A stretch of DNA of 64,000 bases from Rariglobus hedericola (GCF_007559335.1 NZ_VMBG01000003.1:146124-210123); one strand, 5' to 3'; positions 1 through 9,832 are shown, counted from the stretch's first letter. Numbers and translations are program-made. Notes: a model not told the origin generated them from the letters alone.

Positions 1-2
1 CA

Positions 3-959
3 CTGGGCGCCTTCAGCTTCACGATGGATGCGCTGCCGGGCACGCCTCAGATCCAGAACATCATCCCGACTTCGTTCTTCAACACCAACACCTGGGCCGC
101 CCCCTGGCTCGGCGTGATCGGCGGCGTGTTTATCCTGATCGTCGGCCTCACCTACCTCGAATGGCGCCGCCGTAAAGCCGCCGCGGCGGGCGAAGGCTAC
201 GGCAGCGGACACAGCAACGAGCCCGAGGCGGCCGCGTCGGTTGGCTCCACCGTTTCCCCGTGGATTGCGATGCTGCCACTGCTCGTGGTTGGCGTGGGCA
301 ACACCGTGCTCACCCACCTCATTCCTAAATTCTACGGCGCCACTCACGAAACGATGCTGGCCGGAATGAAGGCGCCGCTGGTCACACAGGTCCCCGCGAT
401 TACCGCGATCTGGGCGGTGGAAGGCGCGCTCTTGCTCGGCATCCTCACGGTGCTCGCATTCAGCTTTTCCACCGTCGCCAAAAAATTTGCCGAGGGTTCC
501 AAGGCTGCCGTGGGTGGCGCGTTGCTCGCCTCGTTGAACACCGCGGCAGAATACGGTTTTGGCGCGGTCATCGCGACACTGCCCGGCTTCCTGCTGATTC
601 GTGACGCACTCAAGGCGATCCCGAATCCGTTGATCAACGAAGCCGCCACCGTGACGACGCTCGCCGGCGTGACGGGCTCGGCCTCCGGCGGACTCAGCAT
701 CGCGCTCGCCGGCATGGCCGACCAATTCCTGGCCGCCGCCAACGCCGCGGGGATTCCGCCCGAAGTCCTGCATCGCGTGGCCTCCATGGCCAGCGGCGGC
801 ATGGATACACTCCCGCACAACGGCGCGGTCATCACCTTGCTCGCCGTGACCGGCCTGACGCATCGCCAGGCTTACAAGGACATCTTCGCGATCACCTGCA
901 TCAAGACGTCCGCCGTCGGCGTGGTCATCGCAGTGTATTACGCGACGGGCATCGTTTGA
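3..959 (+). CDS. GntP-family permease, N-terminus outside the window (partial)
   Basis: This is the C-terminal part of an inner-membrane GntP-family carrier (COG2610: gluconate, hydroxybutyrate and related organic acids). The frame is open back to the left edge, and the residues before the first internal Met (LGAFSFT) continue the family pattern, so the true start lies upstream of the window. The family-typical segment MDALPGTPQIQNIIP and several hydrophobic helices (about residues 25-45, 75-95, 130-150 and 290-310 of the visible part) are present. The gene converges on the 3-hydroxybutyrate dehydrogenase gene, ending 4 nt from it. That context suggests uptake of 3-hydroxybutyrate or a related acid, but the substrate is an inference; gluconate or another short organic acid cannot be excluded. 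Confidence 0.85.
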   Translation: MGAFSFTMDALPGTPQIQNIIPTSFFNTNTWAAPWLGVIGGVFILIVGLTYLEWRRRKAAAAGEGYGSGHSNEPEAAASVGSTVSPWIAMLPLLVVGVGNTVLTHLIPKFYGATHETMLAGMKAPLVTQVPAITAIWAVEGALLLGILTVLAFSFSTVAKKFAEGSKAAVGGALLASLNTAAEYGFGAVIATLPGFLLIRDALKAIPNPLINEAATVTTLAGVTGSASGGLSIALAGMADQFLAAANAAGIPPEVLHRVASMASGGMDTLPHNGAVITLLAVTGLTHRQAYKDIFAITCIKTSAVGVVIAVYYATGIV

Positions 960-963
960 CCGC

Positions 964-1770
964 TCACCGCGCCGTCCAGCCGCCATCGATCGCGATGGCG
1001 GTGCCGGTGATCGAGCGCGCGAGGTCTCCGCACAGGAACAGCGCGAGCGCGGAGATTTCTTCGACCTCGATGAACCGTTTGCTCGGCTGCGTCGCGAGGA
1101 TCACTTCGCGAATCACCCGCTCGCGCGGAAGGTTGTGCACCAGCGCCTGGTTCTCCACCTGCGCCTCGACCAGCGGAGTCCGCACGTAGCCGGGGCAGAT
1201 CGCGTTGCAGGTGATGCCGGTCTCGGCGACTTCAAGTGCCACCGTCTTCGTCAGGCCAACCTGTCCGTGCTTGGCCGCGATGTAGGCGCTCTTAAACGGA
1301 GACGCCACCAAGCCATGCGCGGACGCGAGGTTGATGATGCGGCCCCAATTGCGCTGCTTCATTCCGGGCAACACGGCCTTGATCGCGTGAAAGCTGGAGT
1401 TGAGCACGATGTTCTGAATCGCGGTCCACTTTTCCTCCGGAAACTCATCGACCGGCGAGACGAATTGGATGCCGGCGTTGTTCACCAAAATATCGACTGC
1501 GCCGAACGCCTGCTCGGCGTCGACGATCAAGGCCTTGACCTCGTCGCCCTTGCTCATGTCGGCGCCGTGGTGACGCACCTGCACTCCAGTCTCGGCGGCG
1601 AGGTCGTCGCAAATCTGCTTGATCGCCGCAGCGTCGCCGAAGCCGTTCAGCATGACGTTTGCGCCGGCCTGCGCGAAGGCGCGGGCGATCGCCAGGCCGA
1701 TGCCGCTGGTGGAGCCGGTGACGACCGCGGATTTGTTTTTCAAAGGCAGGCTGGCGGAGAGCGTTGTCAT
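964..1770 (-). CDS. bdhA: 3-hydroxybutyrate dehydrogenase (SDR family)
   Basis: A classical short-chain dehydrogenase of 268 residues, expected to oxidise D-3-hydroxybutyrate to acetoacetate with NAD+ in the cytoplasm. The cofactor motif TGSTSGIG is at 18-25, NNAG at 97-100, and the catalytic Ser150, Tyr163 and Lys167 (YIAAK) are all present. The C-terminal ITGTAIAIDGGWTAR is typical of this subfamily. It is the last gene of a minus-strand run after thiolase and the CoA-transferase, with 2 nt between its start codon and the CoA-transferase stop. Together they convert 3-hydroxybutyrate to acetoacetate, acetoacetyl-CoA and then two acetyl-CoA. The assignment within the SDR superfamily relies on this context as well as on sequence. 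Confidence 0.88.
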   Translation of the reverse strand: MTTLSASLPLKNKSAVVTGSTSGIGLAIARAFAQAGANVMLNGFGDAAAIKQICDDLAAETGVQVRHHGADMSKGDEVKALIVDAEQAFGAVDILVNNAGIQFVSPVDEFPEEKWTAIQNIVLNSSFHAIKAVLPGMKQRNWGRIINLASAHGLVASPFKSAYIAAKHGQVGLTKTVALEVAETGITCNAICPGYVRTPLVEAQVENQALVHNLPRERVIREVILATQPSKRFIEVEEISALALFLCGDLARSITGTAIAIDGGWTAR

Positions 1771-1772
1771 GG

Positions 1773-3140
1773 TCAGACGGATACGCGGGGTGAAAGATCG
1801 ATCTCGAAGCCGCAGCCGGTCTTGGCGCGGATTTCATCGACGGTGATGCCGGTGTTGAGCTCTCGCAGGACGAGTCCGCCGCTAGGCTTCACGTCGAAAA
1901 CGCCGAGGTCGGTGATGATCAGATTGACCACCGCGCGACCGGTGATCGGCAGCGAACAACTCTTGAGGAGCTTGGGGCTGCCGTCCTTGGCGCAGTGCTC
2001 CATCACGGCGACGACGCGCTTCACGCCGGCCACGAGATCCATCGCGCCGCCGGGGCCTTTGACCATTTTTCCGGGGACCATCCAGTTGGCAATGTCGCCG
2101 TTCTCGGCCACCTCGAGCGCGCCGAGGACAGAGAGATCGATGTGTCCGCCGCGGATCATTCCGAAGGAATCGGCGCTGGAGAAAAACGACGAGCCGGACA
2201 GCGCGGTGACGGTTTGTTTGCCCGCGTTAATGAGATCAGGATCAACCGCGGCCTCGGCGGGAAACGGTCCGATGCCGAGCAGGCCGTTCTCGGACTGCAG
2301 CGTGACGTTCATGCCCGCGGGAATGAAGTTGGCGACGAGCGTGGGAATGCCGATGCCGAGGTTGACGTAGTAGCCGTCGCGCAATTCCTGCGCGGCGCGG
2401 CGGGCCATCCATTCGCGGACGGGCGTCTCCTTCTTGCTGGCGGCGGCTCCCTGCACGGTGCGCATCTCGATGCGCTTTTCGTAGTGGATGCCTTGGATGA
2501 TGCGGTCGACAAAAATGCCGGGCGTGTGGATGTGATCGGGATCCAGTTCGCCGACCTCGACCAGCTCCTCGACCTCGGCGACCGTGACGCGTCCGCAGGT
2601 GGCGATCATCGGGTTGAAGTTGCGCGCGGTCTTCCGGTAAACGAGGTTGCCGGCGCGGTCGCCCTTCCAGGCTTTGACCAGCGAGACATCGGAGCGGATG
2701 GCGGGCTCGAGCACGTAGTCCTGTCCGTCGAAGGACTTGGTTTCCTTGCCGGCGGCGAGCTGGGTGCCGACCGCGGTCTTTGTATAGAAACCGGGGATAC
2801 CGGCGCCGCCCGCGCGCAGGCGTTCGGCGAGCGTGCCTTGCGGGACGAGCTGGAGATCGAGTTCGCCCGCGAGCACCTGGCGCTCGAATTCTTTGTTCTC
2901 GCCCACGTAGGAAGCGAAGACGCGGCGGACCTGGCGGGTCTTGAGAAGAATACCCATGCCGAAGTCGTCCACGCCGGCGTTGTTACCGACGATGGTCAGG
3001 CCTTTGACTCCGCTGTCGCGGAGGGCGGCGATGAGGTTTTCAGGAATGCCGCAGAGACCGAAACCACCGGCGGCGATGGTCTGGTCGTCAGCAAGAAGGC
3101 CGGCGAGTGCAGCGGTGGCGTTGGGGTAGACTTTGTTCAC
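1773..3140 (-). CDS. Single-chain 3-oxoacid CoA-transferase (A and B subunits fused)
   Basis: Transfers CoA from succinyl-CoA or another donor to acetoacetate. About 455 residues contain both halves of the enzyme. The A part (about 1-230) carries [13 protein letters not shown] at 25-37. The B part (about 240-455) carries [17 protein letters not shown] and the catalytic Glu284 in SENGLLG. A short linker rich in Ala, Ser and Lys joins them. Many bacteria encode the halves as separate ScoA and ScoB genes, whereas mitochondrial SCOT is one chain, so the fused form is notable. The start chosen is GTG, because family similarity begins exactly there; the frame upstream stays open through the thiolase gene but reads as low-complexity Arg-rich antisense. 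No clear Shine-Dalgarno is seen. Confidence 0.9.
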   Translation of the reverse strand: MNKVYPNATAALAGLLADDQTIAAGGFGLCGIPENLIAALRDSGVKGLTIVGNNAGVDDFGMGILLKTRQVRRVFASYVGENKEFERQVLAGELDLQLVPQGTLAERLRAGGAGIPGFYTKTAVGTQLAAGKETKSFDGQDYVLEPAIRSDVSLVKAWKGDRAGNLVYRKTARNFNPMIATCGRVTVAEVEELVEVGELDPDHIHTPGIFVDRIIQGIHYEKRIEMRTVQGAAASKKETPVREWMARRAAQELRDGYYVNLGIGIPTLVANFIPAGMNVTLQSENGLLGIGPFPAEAAVDPDLINAGKQTVTALSGSSFFSSADSFGMIRGGHIDLSVLGALEVAENGDIANWMVPGKMVKGPGGAMDLVAGVKRVVAVMEHCAKDGSPKLLKSCSLPITGRAVVNLIITDLGVFDVKPSGGLVLRELNTGITVDEIRAKTGCGFEIDLSPRVSV

Positions 3141-3184
3141 GGCGGGAAAAGTTGAGGGCTGGCGGGGACGGGTTGGCGGACGGC

Positions 3185-4405
3185 TCAGAGAAGTTCGACA
3201 CAGATCGCGAGGCCTTCGCCTCCGCCGATGCAGATGGCTGCAACGCCGCGTTTGAGTCCGCGGGCGCGGAGCGCGGCGAGTAGCGTAACGATGATGCGGG
3301 CGCCGCTCGCACCGATCGGATGACCGAGCGCGATGGCGCCGCCGTTGACGTTGAGTTTTTCGGGCGGCACGCCGATTTCCTGCGCGAAGGCCATCGGCAC
3401 GACCGCAAAGGCCTCGTTGACCTCCCAGAGATCGACGTCGGCGGCGGACCAGCCAGCGCGTTGCAACGCGGTCTGCGCGGCTTGCACGGGCGCGGTCGTG
3501 AACCAGAGCGGCTCGTGCGCGTGGCTGCCGAAGGAAACGATGCGCGCGACGGGCTTCAGGCCGCGTTCGCCGGCGGTGGCGGCCGTGGTGAGGACGAGGG
3601 CGGCGGCGCCGTCGTTGAGCGTGGAAGCATTGGCGGCGGTGATCGTGCCGGCCTTGTCGAAGGCGGGGCGCAACGTGGGGAGCTTGTCGTAGTTCACCTT
3701 GGCCGGACCCTCGTCGTGCTCGACGCGGGTGACGTTGCCACGCGCGTCGGTCAGCTCGACCGGCGTGATCTCGGCGGCAAACGCGCCGCTCTTCTGCGCA
3801 GTATTGGCGCGCTGAAAGGTCGCGATGGCGTAGGCGTCCTGCTGCTCGCGCGTGAAGCTGTAACGCTTCGCGCACTGCTCGGCGCAGTTGCCCATGTGGA
3901 GGTTGTTATACGGATCCCAGAGTCCGTCGTGGACCAGCGAATCGATCACCTGCTGGTTGCCAAGGCGGTAACCCTCGCGGGCTTTCGGCATCAGGTAAGG
4001 CGCGGCGCTCATGTTCTCCATGCCGCCGGCAACGACCAGCGTGGCGTCGCCCGCCGCGAGCGCGTGCGCGGCCTGCATCACCGCCTGCAAGCCGGAGCCG
4101 CAGACTTTGCTGATGGTGACGGCGCGGGCGGAAGGCGGAAGGCCGGCGGCGAGCGCGGCCTGGCGGGCGGGCGCCTGACCCTGGCCGGCTTGGAGCACGT
4201 TGCCCATCAGCACGTCTGAGACATCCGCCGACGCGATGCCGGCCTGGGCAACCGCGCCACGAATGGCGGTCGCACCGAGTTTCCACGCGGGCGCGGATGC
4301 GAGGGAGCCTTGGAACGCGCCCAACGGCGTGCGCGTGGCGGCGAGAATCACGATGGTCGAACTGGCGTTGGAACTACCAACCGCGGAAGACTGAGGAGCG
4401 TTCAT
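3185..4405 (-). CDS. Acetyl-CoA C-acetyltransferase (thiolase)
   Basis: Cytoplasmic thiolase of 406 residues that splits acetoacetyl-CoA into two acetyl-CoA in the degradative direction. All catalytic elements are visible: nucleophilic Cys102 in VCGSGLQA, His362 in [16 protein letters not shown], and the general base Cys392 in CIGGGEGLA. It is the first gene of the minus-strand trio with the CoA-transferase and the hydroxybutyrate dehydrogenase, with 44 nt to the CoA-transferase start. The reverse (biosynthetic) use toward polyhydroxybutyrate is possible in principle, but no PHA synthase or acetoacetyl-CoA reductase is nearby, and the CoA-transferase points to catabolism. Confidence 0.92.
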   Translation of the reverse strand: MNAPQSSAVGSSNASSTIVILAATRTPLGAFQGSLASAPAWKLGATAIRGAVAQAGIASADVSDVLMGNVLQAGQGQAPARQAALAAGLPPSARAVTISKVCGSGLQAVMQAAHALAAGDATLVVAGGMENMSAAPYLMPKAREGYRLGNQQVIDSLVHDGLWDPYNNLHMGNCAEQCAKRYSFTREQQDAYAIATFQRANTAQKSGAFAAEITPVELTDARGNVTRVEHDEGPAKVNYDKLPTLRPAFDKAGTITAANASTLNDGAAALVLTTAATAGERGLKPVARIVSFGSHAHEPLWFTTAPVQAAQTALQRAGWSAADVDLWEVNEAFAVVPMAFAQEIGVPPEKLNVNGGAIALGHPIGASGARIIVTLLAALRARGLKRGVAAICIGGGEGLAICVELL

Positions 4406-4712
4406 GAGAGGGGAAAATGAACCTGACGGGGCGAAAAAAGACGGTCCAGAGCGATCATGCGCTCCGGCATTATTGTCAATTTATTCGCCTGCCCTCAGAC
4501 GGCGGCGCGAAGCCAACTACTCAGCCCTTACCACCACCCGTTAATCACGAGTTGGATTCCCCGCAGCCTGAATCCCGGCGGGCTGCATGCAGCGCGACGA
4601 CTTCCCGCCGCCGACATCCGCGTGGACGGCGGCTTGGTGCACAGCGTGTTCAAGCTCTGTTTGCACCCTCTCGCCTCGACACCCACACGCCCGCACGCCA
4701 TCACCGGCCGGC
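4406..4712. other. Intergenic region between divergent genes
   Basis: A stretch of about 300 bases between the thiolase gene (minus) and a secreted-protein gene (plus). It must hold the promoters for both, but I cannot assign a convincing promoter pair. Open frames here run through without family similarity, and I see no repeat or hairpin worth naming. Confidence 0.5.
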
Positions 4713-5663
4713 ATGCAACGACCGCACATACATCCGGGTCAGTTACTTTCCTTCTTCGCACTGATGTCCCTCACCATATCCGGCCCTGCTCCGTCCGCCT
4801 CCGCAGCAACACCCTCCGGCCCCGCCTTGACCGCCCAAGCCGGGCAACCGCTCACCGCGTTTGTCGAAGCCTTTACCGCCGCAATCGGCGACGGTCTCTA
4901 CGCCACTCACTTCCGTCCGCTGGTTCATCCCGATCTGCTCGCACACACCGGCGACACGTGGATCTTTCGCGACAGCCCGCAAAAACCCTCCCCCGCCGAC
5001 GCCCCGCCCACGCACGTGGTGCGCGATCTGAACGAGGGTGAACTCACCCGCTTCGCCACGATCTTCAGTTACCCGGTAACACCGGTAAAAGTCTTGGAGT
5101 TCTCTCACACGCACACAGACGGCGCTTCGAAGACCACCTCGCGCATGCCGCTCTATCTCGCGGGAAACAACGGCGCTTACACCCTCGTCTTTGGCGTTCC
5201 TAAGCCTAAGGAAGAAGTCGCCGCAGCGCGCGCCGTGGAATCCCTCCTCTATTACGAAGACACCGGTGCGTGGAAACAGAACTGGAAGCTCCAAATGGCC
5301 GCCTCCAGCCAAGCAACTTACTCCGTTGTTTTGTCCGATGCCGCTGGTGAAAACGTGATCGCAGTCGCGGGACCTTGGACTTTGCCCGAAGGTCGTAAGA
5401 CCATCCGCTTCATGCTTAAGCCCGAAGGAGCATCCGCCGCCGTCAGAACCACCGCGCAAGGCAAACTCGAACTCCCCTATGCCTGGCAGGCAGGAGCCTC
5501 AGCCGCATCAAGTCATGCGCTACTGCCACTCACGACGCTCACCGCCTACGAGCGTGTAAAAACTCCCGCTTTCACCGGCGACACACTCGCCTTGGCCTCG
5601 TTGACCGGCATCGACGACACCGGCGCCTCGCGCACCCTCGTCCTGCAACTGCGCCGGAAGTAA
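4713..5663 (+). CDS. Secreted protein of unknown function
   Basis: About 316 residues. The chosen Met gives a plausible signal peptide, with a hydrophobic core LLSFFALMSLTISG followed by small residues (PSASA), so export to the periplasm or beyond is likely. The frame is open further upstream, but the extra residues are Pro/Ser/Arg-rich and unlike a leader. A second possible start, 17 codons later, would shorten the leader. The mature part has no motif I recognise: it is mixed alpha/beta in character, with a His-rich patch FSHTHTDG near the middle and no cysteine. It ends 38 nt before the convergent DUF3892 gene. No function is proposed. Confidence 0.6.
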   Translation: MQRPHIHPGQLLSFFALMSLTISGPAPSASAATPSGPALTAQAGQPLTAFVEAFTAAIGDGLYATHFRPLVHPDLLAHTGDTWIFRDSPQKPSPADAPPTHVVRDLNEGELTRFATIFSYPVTPVKVLEFSHTHTDGASKTTSRMPLYLAGNNGAYTLVFGVPKPKEEVAAARAVESLLYYEDTGAWKQNWKLQMAASSQATYSVVLSDAAGENVIAVAGPWTLPEGRKTIRFMLKPEGASAAVRTTAQGKLELPYAWQAGASAASSHALLPLTTLTAYERVKTPAFTGDTLALASLTGIDDTGASRTLVLQLRRK

Positions 5664-5701
5664 TCGGCGGTTCTGAGGCCAGACCGCCCTGCGACGAACA
5701 C

Positions 5702-6055
5702 TCACCGCCGGGTGCGGCGGCCGGTTTGCGAGACGGCGGCCACTGCCTGCTCGTCGCTCGCGATCTGCGCCACGGTGAGGTGGATCAGATCATCGGGGTG
5801 GGTTTTTTCGCGTTCGCTCTGGAGATACTTTTCGCCGCCCTGCACGTGCACCACGACTTTGATGATTTCGCCGCCACTTTTAATGGTGAAGGCATCCGTG
5901 CCGGCCTCGATACGCTCGATGGCGGCCGACTGCGAAAACGACCAGCGCGTGAGATCGGAGTTCACACCGGCGATCGACTCGATGCGCTCGAGCGGGTCAC
6001 GACTGTAAGCGCGGTTGACGGTGGAGACGGTGCGACGGTTGTGAATTCGAGCCAT
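5702..6055 (-). CDS. DUF3892-type small protein
   Basis: A 117-residue soluble protein resembling the DUF3892 family. It has a conserved-looking core from about residue 24 to 100: IESIAGVNSDLTRWSFSQ, then AIERIEAGTDAFTIKSGG, then a basic strand IKVVVHVQGGEKYLQSE and HPDDLIHL. The N-terminus (MARIHNRRTV) and C-terminus (GRRTRR) are basic. The function of this family is not established. The gene stands alone between a convergent secreted-protein gene and the MFS gene of the same strand, with about 170 nt on the latter side. The family call rests on pattern memory and is moderate. Confidence 0.6.
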   Translation of the reverse strand: MARIHNRRTVSTVNRAYSRDPLERIESIAGVNSDLTRWSFSQSAAIERIEAGTDAFTIKSGGEIIKVVVHVQGGEKYLQSEREKTHPDDLIHLTVAQIASDEQAVAAVSQTGRRTRR

Positions 6056-6223
6056 AAATGTGTGCGCCGCCGGATGGAATAATCCTGCGGGGCGTCGCCA
6101 ACCTATCGGCGACCCACGCCAAGAGCGACAGCAATCACCTCCGACCGCGAGGCGCGCCCGATTCGTGAAGGATCTTACGGAACACCCTGCCTTGGAATGA
6201 AAGCAACGCGTCGCACCCCGTCG

Positions 6224-7444
6224 TTACACGCCCTGCCCCGCGGCCACGAAGCCGGAAATCTCGCGGCGTTTGGCGACGAAGTGGATCACCAACGCCAGCG
6301 CGTTCATGCCGAGCGCGGCAACGCACACACCCGGCCAGCCGCTGTGCGACCAAGCCAGCGCACCGACCAGCGAGCCCAACGCTCCACCCACGAAACGGCT
6401 CACCATGTAGAGCGTGTTGATGCGGCTGCGCGCCTCGGGCATCAGCGAAAGCACCTTGCCCTGCTCGGCCACCTGCACGGTTTGCACGCCCACATCCATC
6501 AACAACACGCCGAGGATGAGCCCGGGAATCGTCAGCCACAGCCACATCACGCCAAACGCCGCGAGGATGACGGTGAGCGCGAGCGTCACGGTGAAGGCCG
6601 CGCCCTTTTTGTCGGCCAGCTTGCCCGAATACGGAGCGGCCAGTGCGCCCACCAAACCGACGACGCCGAATAATCCCGTCTCAGTGGAACCGCGGTGAAA
6701 GTGCTCCGCCATGAGGAACGAGAGGCTCGTCCAAAACGCCGTGAAGCTGCCGAACGACAACGCGCCGATGATCGACGGACGCCACAGGCGCGGTTGCGAT
6801 TTCAAGACCTGCCACAACGAAACCATCAGATCGCGGTAACGCATCGTGACCGTGGGCGGACGATGCGGCAGACGTGTGCGCAGGAGCGACGCGAGCACCA
6901 CCATCATGACGGCGGCGAGGCCGAACATCGCGCGCCACCCAAAGTGATCGCCGACAAAACCTGCGAGCGTGCGCGCGAGCAGGATGCCGCCGAGCAAGCC
7001 GGTCATCATCACGCCCACGGTGCGGCCCTGCTCATTGGCCGGCGACATTTCCACGGCGATGGGGATGAGGATCTGCGCGCCCATGCACGTCATGCCGATG
7101 AGGAAGTTGCCCACGATCAGCAGAGACAGGCTGGGCGCAAATGCAGTGCCCACCAGAGTCACCGCGCACAGGTAGATGAGCGTAAGGATGAGTTTGCGGC
7201 GCTCGACGATGTCACCCAGCGGCAGAAAAAAGAGCAGGCCGAGACCGTAGCCGATCTGCGAAGCCATCGCGACCCAGCCGACTTGCGCAGCCGTGGCGTT
7301 GAAATAAACCGCGAACGCCCCGAGCAACGGCTGGTTGTAGCAAAAATTGGCCACGCACGCGCCGCACGCGATCGCCATGAGCCAAAGCGTGCGCGGCGAA
7401 AGCGCATCGGACGACGGAGCGGAACCAGAGGAAAGTGAAGTCAT
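6224..7444 (-). CDS. MFS exporter, YnfM-like
   Basis: A 406-residue inner-membrane major facilitator with about 12 hydrophobic segments. The first helix region ANFCYNQPLLGAFAVYF and the loop motif GDIVERRKL after TM2 fit the drug-proton antiporter type (DHA1), close to the YnfM group. The N-terminus starts with a Ser-rich stretch before the first helix at about residue 20. The substrate cannot be read from sequence. It is monocistronic as far as I can see, and the next gene upstream on the same strand is a lipoprotein hydrolase about 100 nt away. Confidence 0.85.
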   Translation of the reverse strand: MTSLSSGSAPSSDALSPRTLWLMAIACGACVANFCYNQPLLGAFAVYFNATAAQVGWVAMASQIGYGLGLLFFLPLGDIVERRKLILTLIYLCAVTLVGTAFAPSLSLLIVGNFLIGMTCMGAQILIPIAVEMSPANEQGRTVGVMMTGLLGGILLARTLAGFVGDHFGWRAMFGLAAVMMVVLASLLRTRLPHRPPTVTMRYRDLMVSLWQVLKSQPRLWRPSIIGALSFGSFTAFWTSLSFLMAEHFHRGSTETGLFGVVGLVGALAAPYSGKLADKKGAAFTVTLALTVILAAFGVMWLWLTIPGLILGVLLMDVGVQTVQVAEQGKVLSLMPEARSRINTLYMVSRFVGGALGSLVGALAWSHSGWPGVCVAALGMNALALVIHFVAKRREISGFVAAGQGV

Positions 7445-7548
7445 GGAAGAACGGTCGAGCCGTCACTTAACGAGGAGTCCCCCAGAACTCAAACAACCGA
7501 GCCGCAAATCGCCCCGCCCCGTGAATATCAGCGAACCACCTCGTCCAA

Positions 7549-8382
7549 TCAATTTCCGCCGCCCGTCTCCGTTGCCCGACCGGCTCGCTCCGCGGCAAAC
7601 AGATCGGACTCCACGCAAACCCTGCGCCAGAGCGAGAGCCACGTCTTCCAATCATGGTTGCCCTCCACGGCCGTCACGCGGCCCGGCGGCAAAAGCGTCG
7701 CGAGCATCCGGTGGCCGGGAGCCAGTGAATCTTCGCGCCCATAGAGCAACCAGGTCGGCGGCAACGCGGCCGACCGGTTGCCGAGAAACGTCCAGATCTC
7801 CTCCTCCACGCCCTTTGCCTTCGACGCCCGCCCGGCAGCCCACGCCACCGGACCTCCCGCGGCTTTGATCTGCTCGAACAACGCCGCCTTGTCGCCCAGA
7901 TAGGGCGCGAGCAACACGATCGCATCCACGTAGCCCGCCGCATCGCGTTCGTTCAGCAACGCACCGAGACCGCCGAGCGAGACGCCCACCACCACGATCC
8001 GCCGGTAACCCCGTGCCCGCGCCGGCTCCCACACATCGGCGCGCAGCCGGTCGATCACGGTCCGGTTATAATAATAGCCGAGATGGGCATCCACCGTGAG
8101 CGTGTCGGCCGCGATGCCCGCCTCGCGCAACGCAGCAATAAAACCATGGCGGTTAAAATCATCCATCGACCCTCCGCGCCCCGGCAGAAACACCACCAAC
8201 GTAGAGGAACGCCCCGACGGTGAAAACTGAGTCGCCTGAGTAGGAATCGGCACCGGCGTGTTGCGCAGAAAGACCGCGCATCCCGTCAGCGCGAGCACTG
8301 CAGCGGCCATCAATCCCCACGCCCCAATCTTCCCCGATGATTGAAACACAATCAGAACAGCGGGGCATGGACGCGACAACAT
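7549..8382 (-). CDS. Alpha/beta-hydrolase lipoprotein
   Basis: A 277-residue predicted serine hydrolase. The nucleophile elbow GVSLGG puts Ser135 in place, with Asp218 (YGREDSLAP) and His243 (EGNHDW) completing a plausible triad. The oxyanion loop VVFLPGRGGSMDDF lies near 63-76. A lipobox ALTGC ends at Cys35 after a hydrophobic core AWGLMAAAVLALTG, so it is probably a lipoprotein, although the leader before the core is long (about 20 residues). A start at the internal Met25 would leave too little leader. The substrate is unknown; esterase or lipase activity is a guess from the fold. Confidence 0.75.
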   Translation of the reverse strand: MLSRPCPAVLIVFQSSGKIGAWGLMAAAVLALTGCAVFLRNTPVPIPTQATQFSPSGRSSTLVVFLPGRGGSMDDFNRHGFIAALREAGIAADTLTVDAHLGYYYNRTVIDRLRADVWEPARARGYRRIVVVGVSLGGLGALLNERDAAGYVDAIVLLAPYLGDKAALFEQIKAAGGPVAWAAGRASKAKGVEEEIWTFLGNRSAALPPTWLLYGREDSLAPGHRMLATLLPPGRVTAVEGNHDWKTWLSLWRRVCVESDLFAAERAGRATETGGGN

Positions 8383-8519
8383 GCTCTCGGATTATCTCCG
8401 GATTCGCCTAGGTCAACGCACCCTAGACCCAACTCGTCGCGTGGGCAGCCATGCGCGCAAAGAACTGAGTCGGCCAAATGTTAACATGTTTCGGCCCGAT
8501 CCCATTTTCTGAACCCAAA

Positions 8520-8927
8520 CTATTTCTTAAACGCCACCCAAAAGTAGATAAGGGGAAGGCCACTAAACACCACGTTGAGGGTATGGTATCCGATACGATA
8601 CCACACGTTAGTGAGGAAGGGGCTCACGTCGATCAACCACACTGCGGCGACAACGCGCAAGATCCAGAATCCAGCGAGAAATGCGCAGACCGCTCGGGCC
8701 AAAACAGACCCGTCCGCGAGATGCTCGGCCAAGAACCAAGTGCCGATTCCAAACGACACCAGACAGAACCCGATGAACATGTAATAGGTTCTAAACAACC
8801 CGCGCGCAAAAGGAGTAAACGTCCTCGCCTCTGCCCAAAGTCCGGTGACCCGCGGCATTAACAGGCCGGCCGCAGCCAGGCCAAGATGGGTTAACGCACC
8901 ACACCGGATCAATAATTCCGTCATCAT
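8520..8927 (-). CDS. Small four-helix membrane protein
   Basis: A 135-residue protein made almost entirely of hydrophobic segments, with about four likely transmembrane helices (roughly 8-25, 45-65, 75-100 and 110-132). No family is recognised. Its start overlaps the stop of the MBOAT-type acyltransferase gene by 4 nt (ATGA), so the two are probably translationally coupled and may act together at the membrane. It is the last gene of the GbsR-MBOAT operon. Confidence 0.65.
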   Translation of the reverse strand: MMTELLIRCGALTHLGLAAAGLLMPRVTGLWAEARTFTPFARGLFRTYYMFIGFCLVSFGIGTWFLAEHLADGSVLARAVCAFLAGFWILRVVAAVWLIDVSPFLTNVWYRIGYHTLNVVFSGLPLIYFWVAFKK

Positions 8928-9832
8928 AGAAAATGGGTGTTCAAAAATTTAATCAGAGGAAGAATGACCTCGCGGACAAAAATCGGGTGAAAAAGCAGAG
9001 GCAACGGAATCACCACAACGACGATCGTGAAGATTCTTCCGCCGATGCCTTTACGCAGGTGTAACATCCGCGCGAACGAAGTTTTCTCCAACCAGGCGCC
9101 CACGCCCTGAATAACAAAATAAAGCGTAGGGCCGCCCCAACCTCCTCGCGCAGGAAACGAAATCACCGTTTCATGCACCAAGCCTGAAAGTAAAAAAACG
9201 AACGCACCCGCAGTCTGCGTTCCCCACTTCCGCGCGAGCGGTAACAACACGAACCGCCGCGCACTGTCAGCGAACGCAACGTTCCAACGAACGCCCCAGA
9301 AATCGGCCAGCGAAACCGCCAACACAGGCACCTTCATAATCGGCGGGGCATCGAAACCGTTTCTGCGCCACAGCCAGGAAACGAGATGCAAAGCACCAAA
9401 ATGCAGCGTGAAAATAATCCCCACCATTCCCACCCAGCCGGTCAATAACCTCGGTGCCGTTTTCAAATAAATGACCGCCCAGAAAATTGCGGCCAAACCG
9501 AGCGCCATTTTGACCAGCGCAAAAACCAGTTCCGTCAACGTCGGTCGACGCACGGCGGCAGACTCATGGAAGAGAAATCCCCGCGCATTCATGCCGGGCC
9601 ATAACGTCAGGTAGGCCACCAGTCTCCACGCGGGAGCCGAACGACAAAGCCCTATCGTTGTCACCAGCTTCAGCGCGAAAAACTCCCCGCCGGCCACCAC
9701 CCACATGCACAACCACGGGATCGGAATGCGCACGGCCAAAGTCAGCAGAACAGCCGTGAACAAGATCGTTGCGACCGACCAAAAAGCGAAGCCGTGGTCG
9801 GTATTCGTATTCACTGGCTGTATTGCTGTCAT
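8924..9832 (-). CDS. MBOAT-type (wax synthase-like) membrane acyltransferase
   Basis: About 302 residues with eight or so hydrophobic segments. Two signature regions of the wax-synthase/MBOAT_2 group are visible: SLADFWGVRWN, and later SGLVHETVISFPARG, which contains the conserved His of the family. This suggests an acyl transfer in the inner membrane from acyl-CoA or acyl-ACP to an alcohol or lipid acceptor; the acceptor is unknown. The ATG start is chosen over an upstream GTG that would overlap the GbsR gene by 29 nt; both are possible. It is followed by a 4-nt-overlapping small membrane protein and preceded by a GbsR/MarR regulator, so it is probably controlled by that regulator. Confidence 0.75.
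   Translation of the reverse strand: MTAIQPVNTNTDHGFAFWSVATILFTAVLLTLAVRIPIPWLCMWVVAGGEFFALKLVTTIGLCRSAPAWRLVAYLTLWPGMNARGFLFHESAAVRRPTLTELVFALVKMALGLAAIFWAVIYLKTAPRLLTGWVGMVGIIFTLHFGALHLVSWLWRRNGFDAPPIMKVPVLAVSLADFWGVRWNVAFADSARRFVLLPLARKWGTQTAGAFVFLLSGLVHETVISFPARGGWGGPTLYFVIQGVGAWLEKTSFARMLHLRKGIGGRIFTIVVVVIPLPLLFHPIFVREVILPLIKFLNTHFL

Noticed and set aside
3141..3875. Extension of the CoA-transferase frame to a 700-residue protein
   Set aside because: The extra N-terminal 245 residues are Arg-rich low-complexity sequence lying antisense to the thiolase gene; family similarity starts at the GTG at 3140.
8471..8497. Hairpin around ATGTTAACAT with flanking GGCC
   Set aside because: The arms pair poorly beyond the central palindrome and there is no T-run; not enough for a terminator or operator call.
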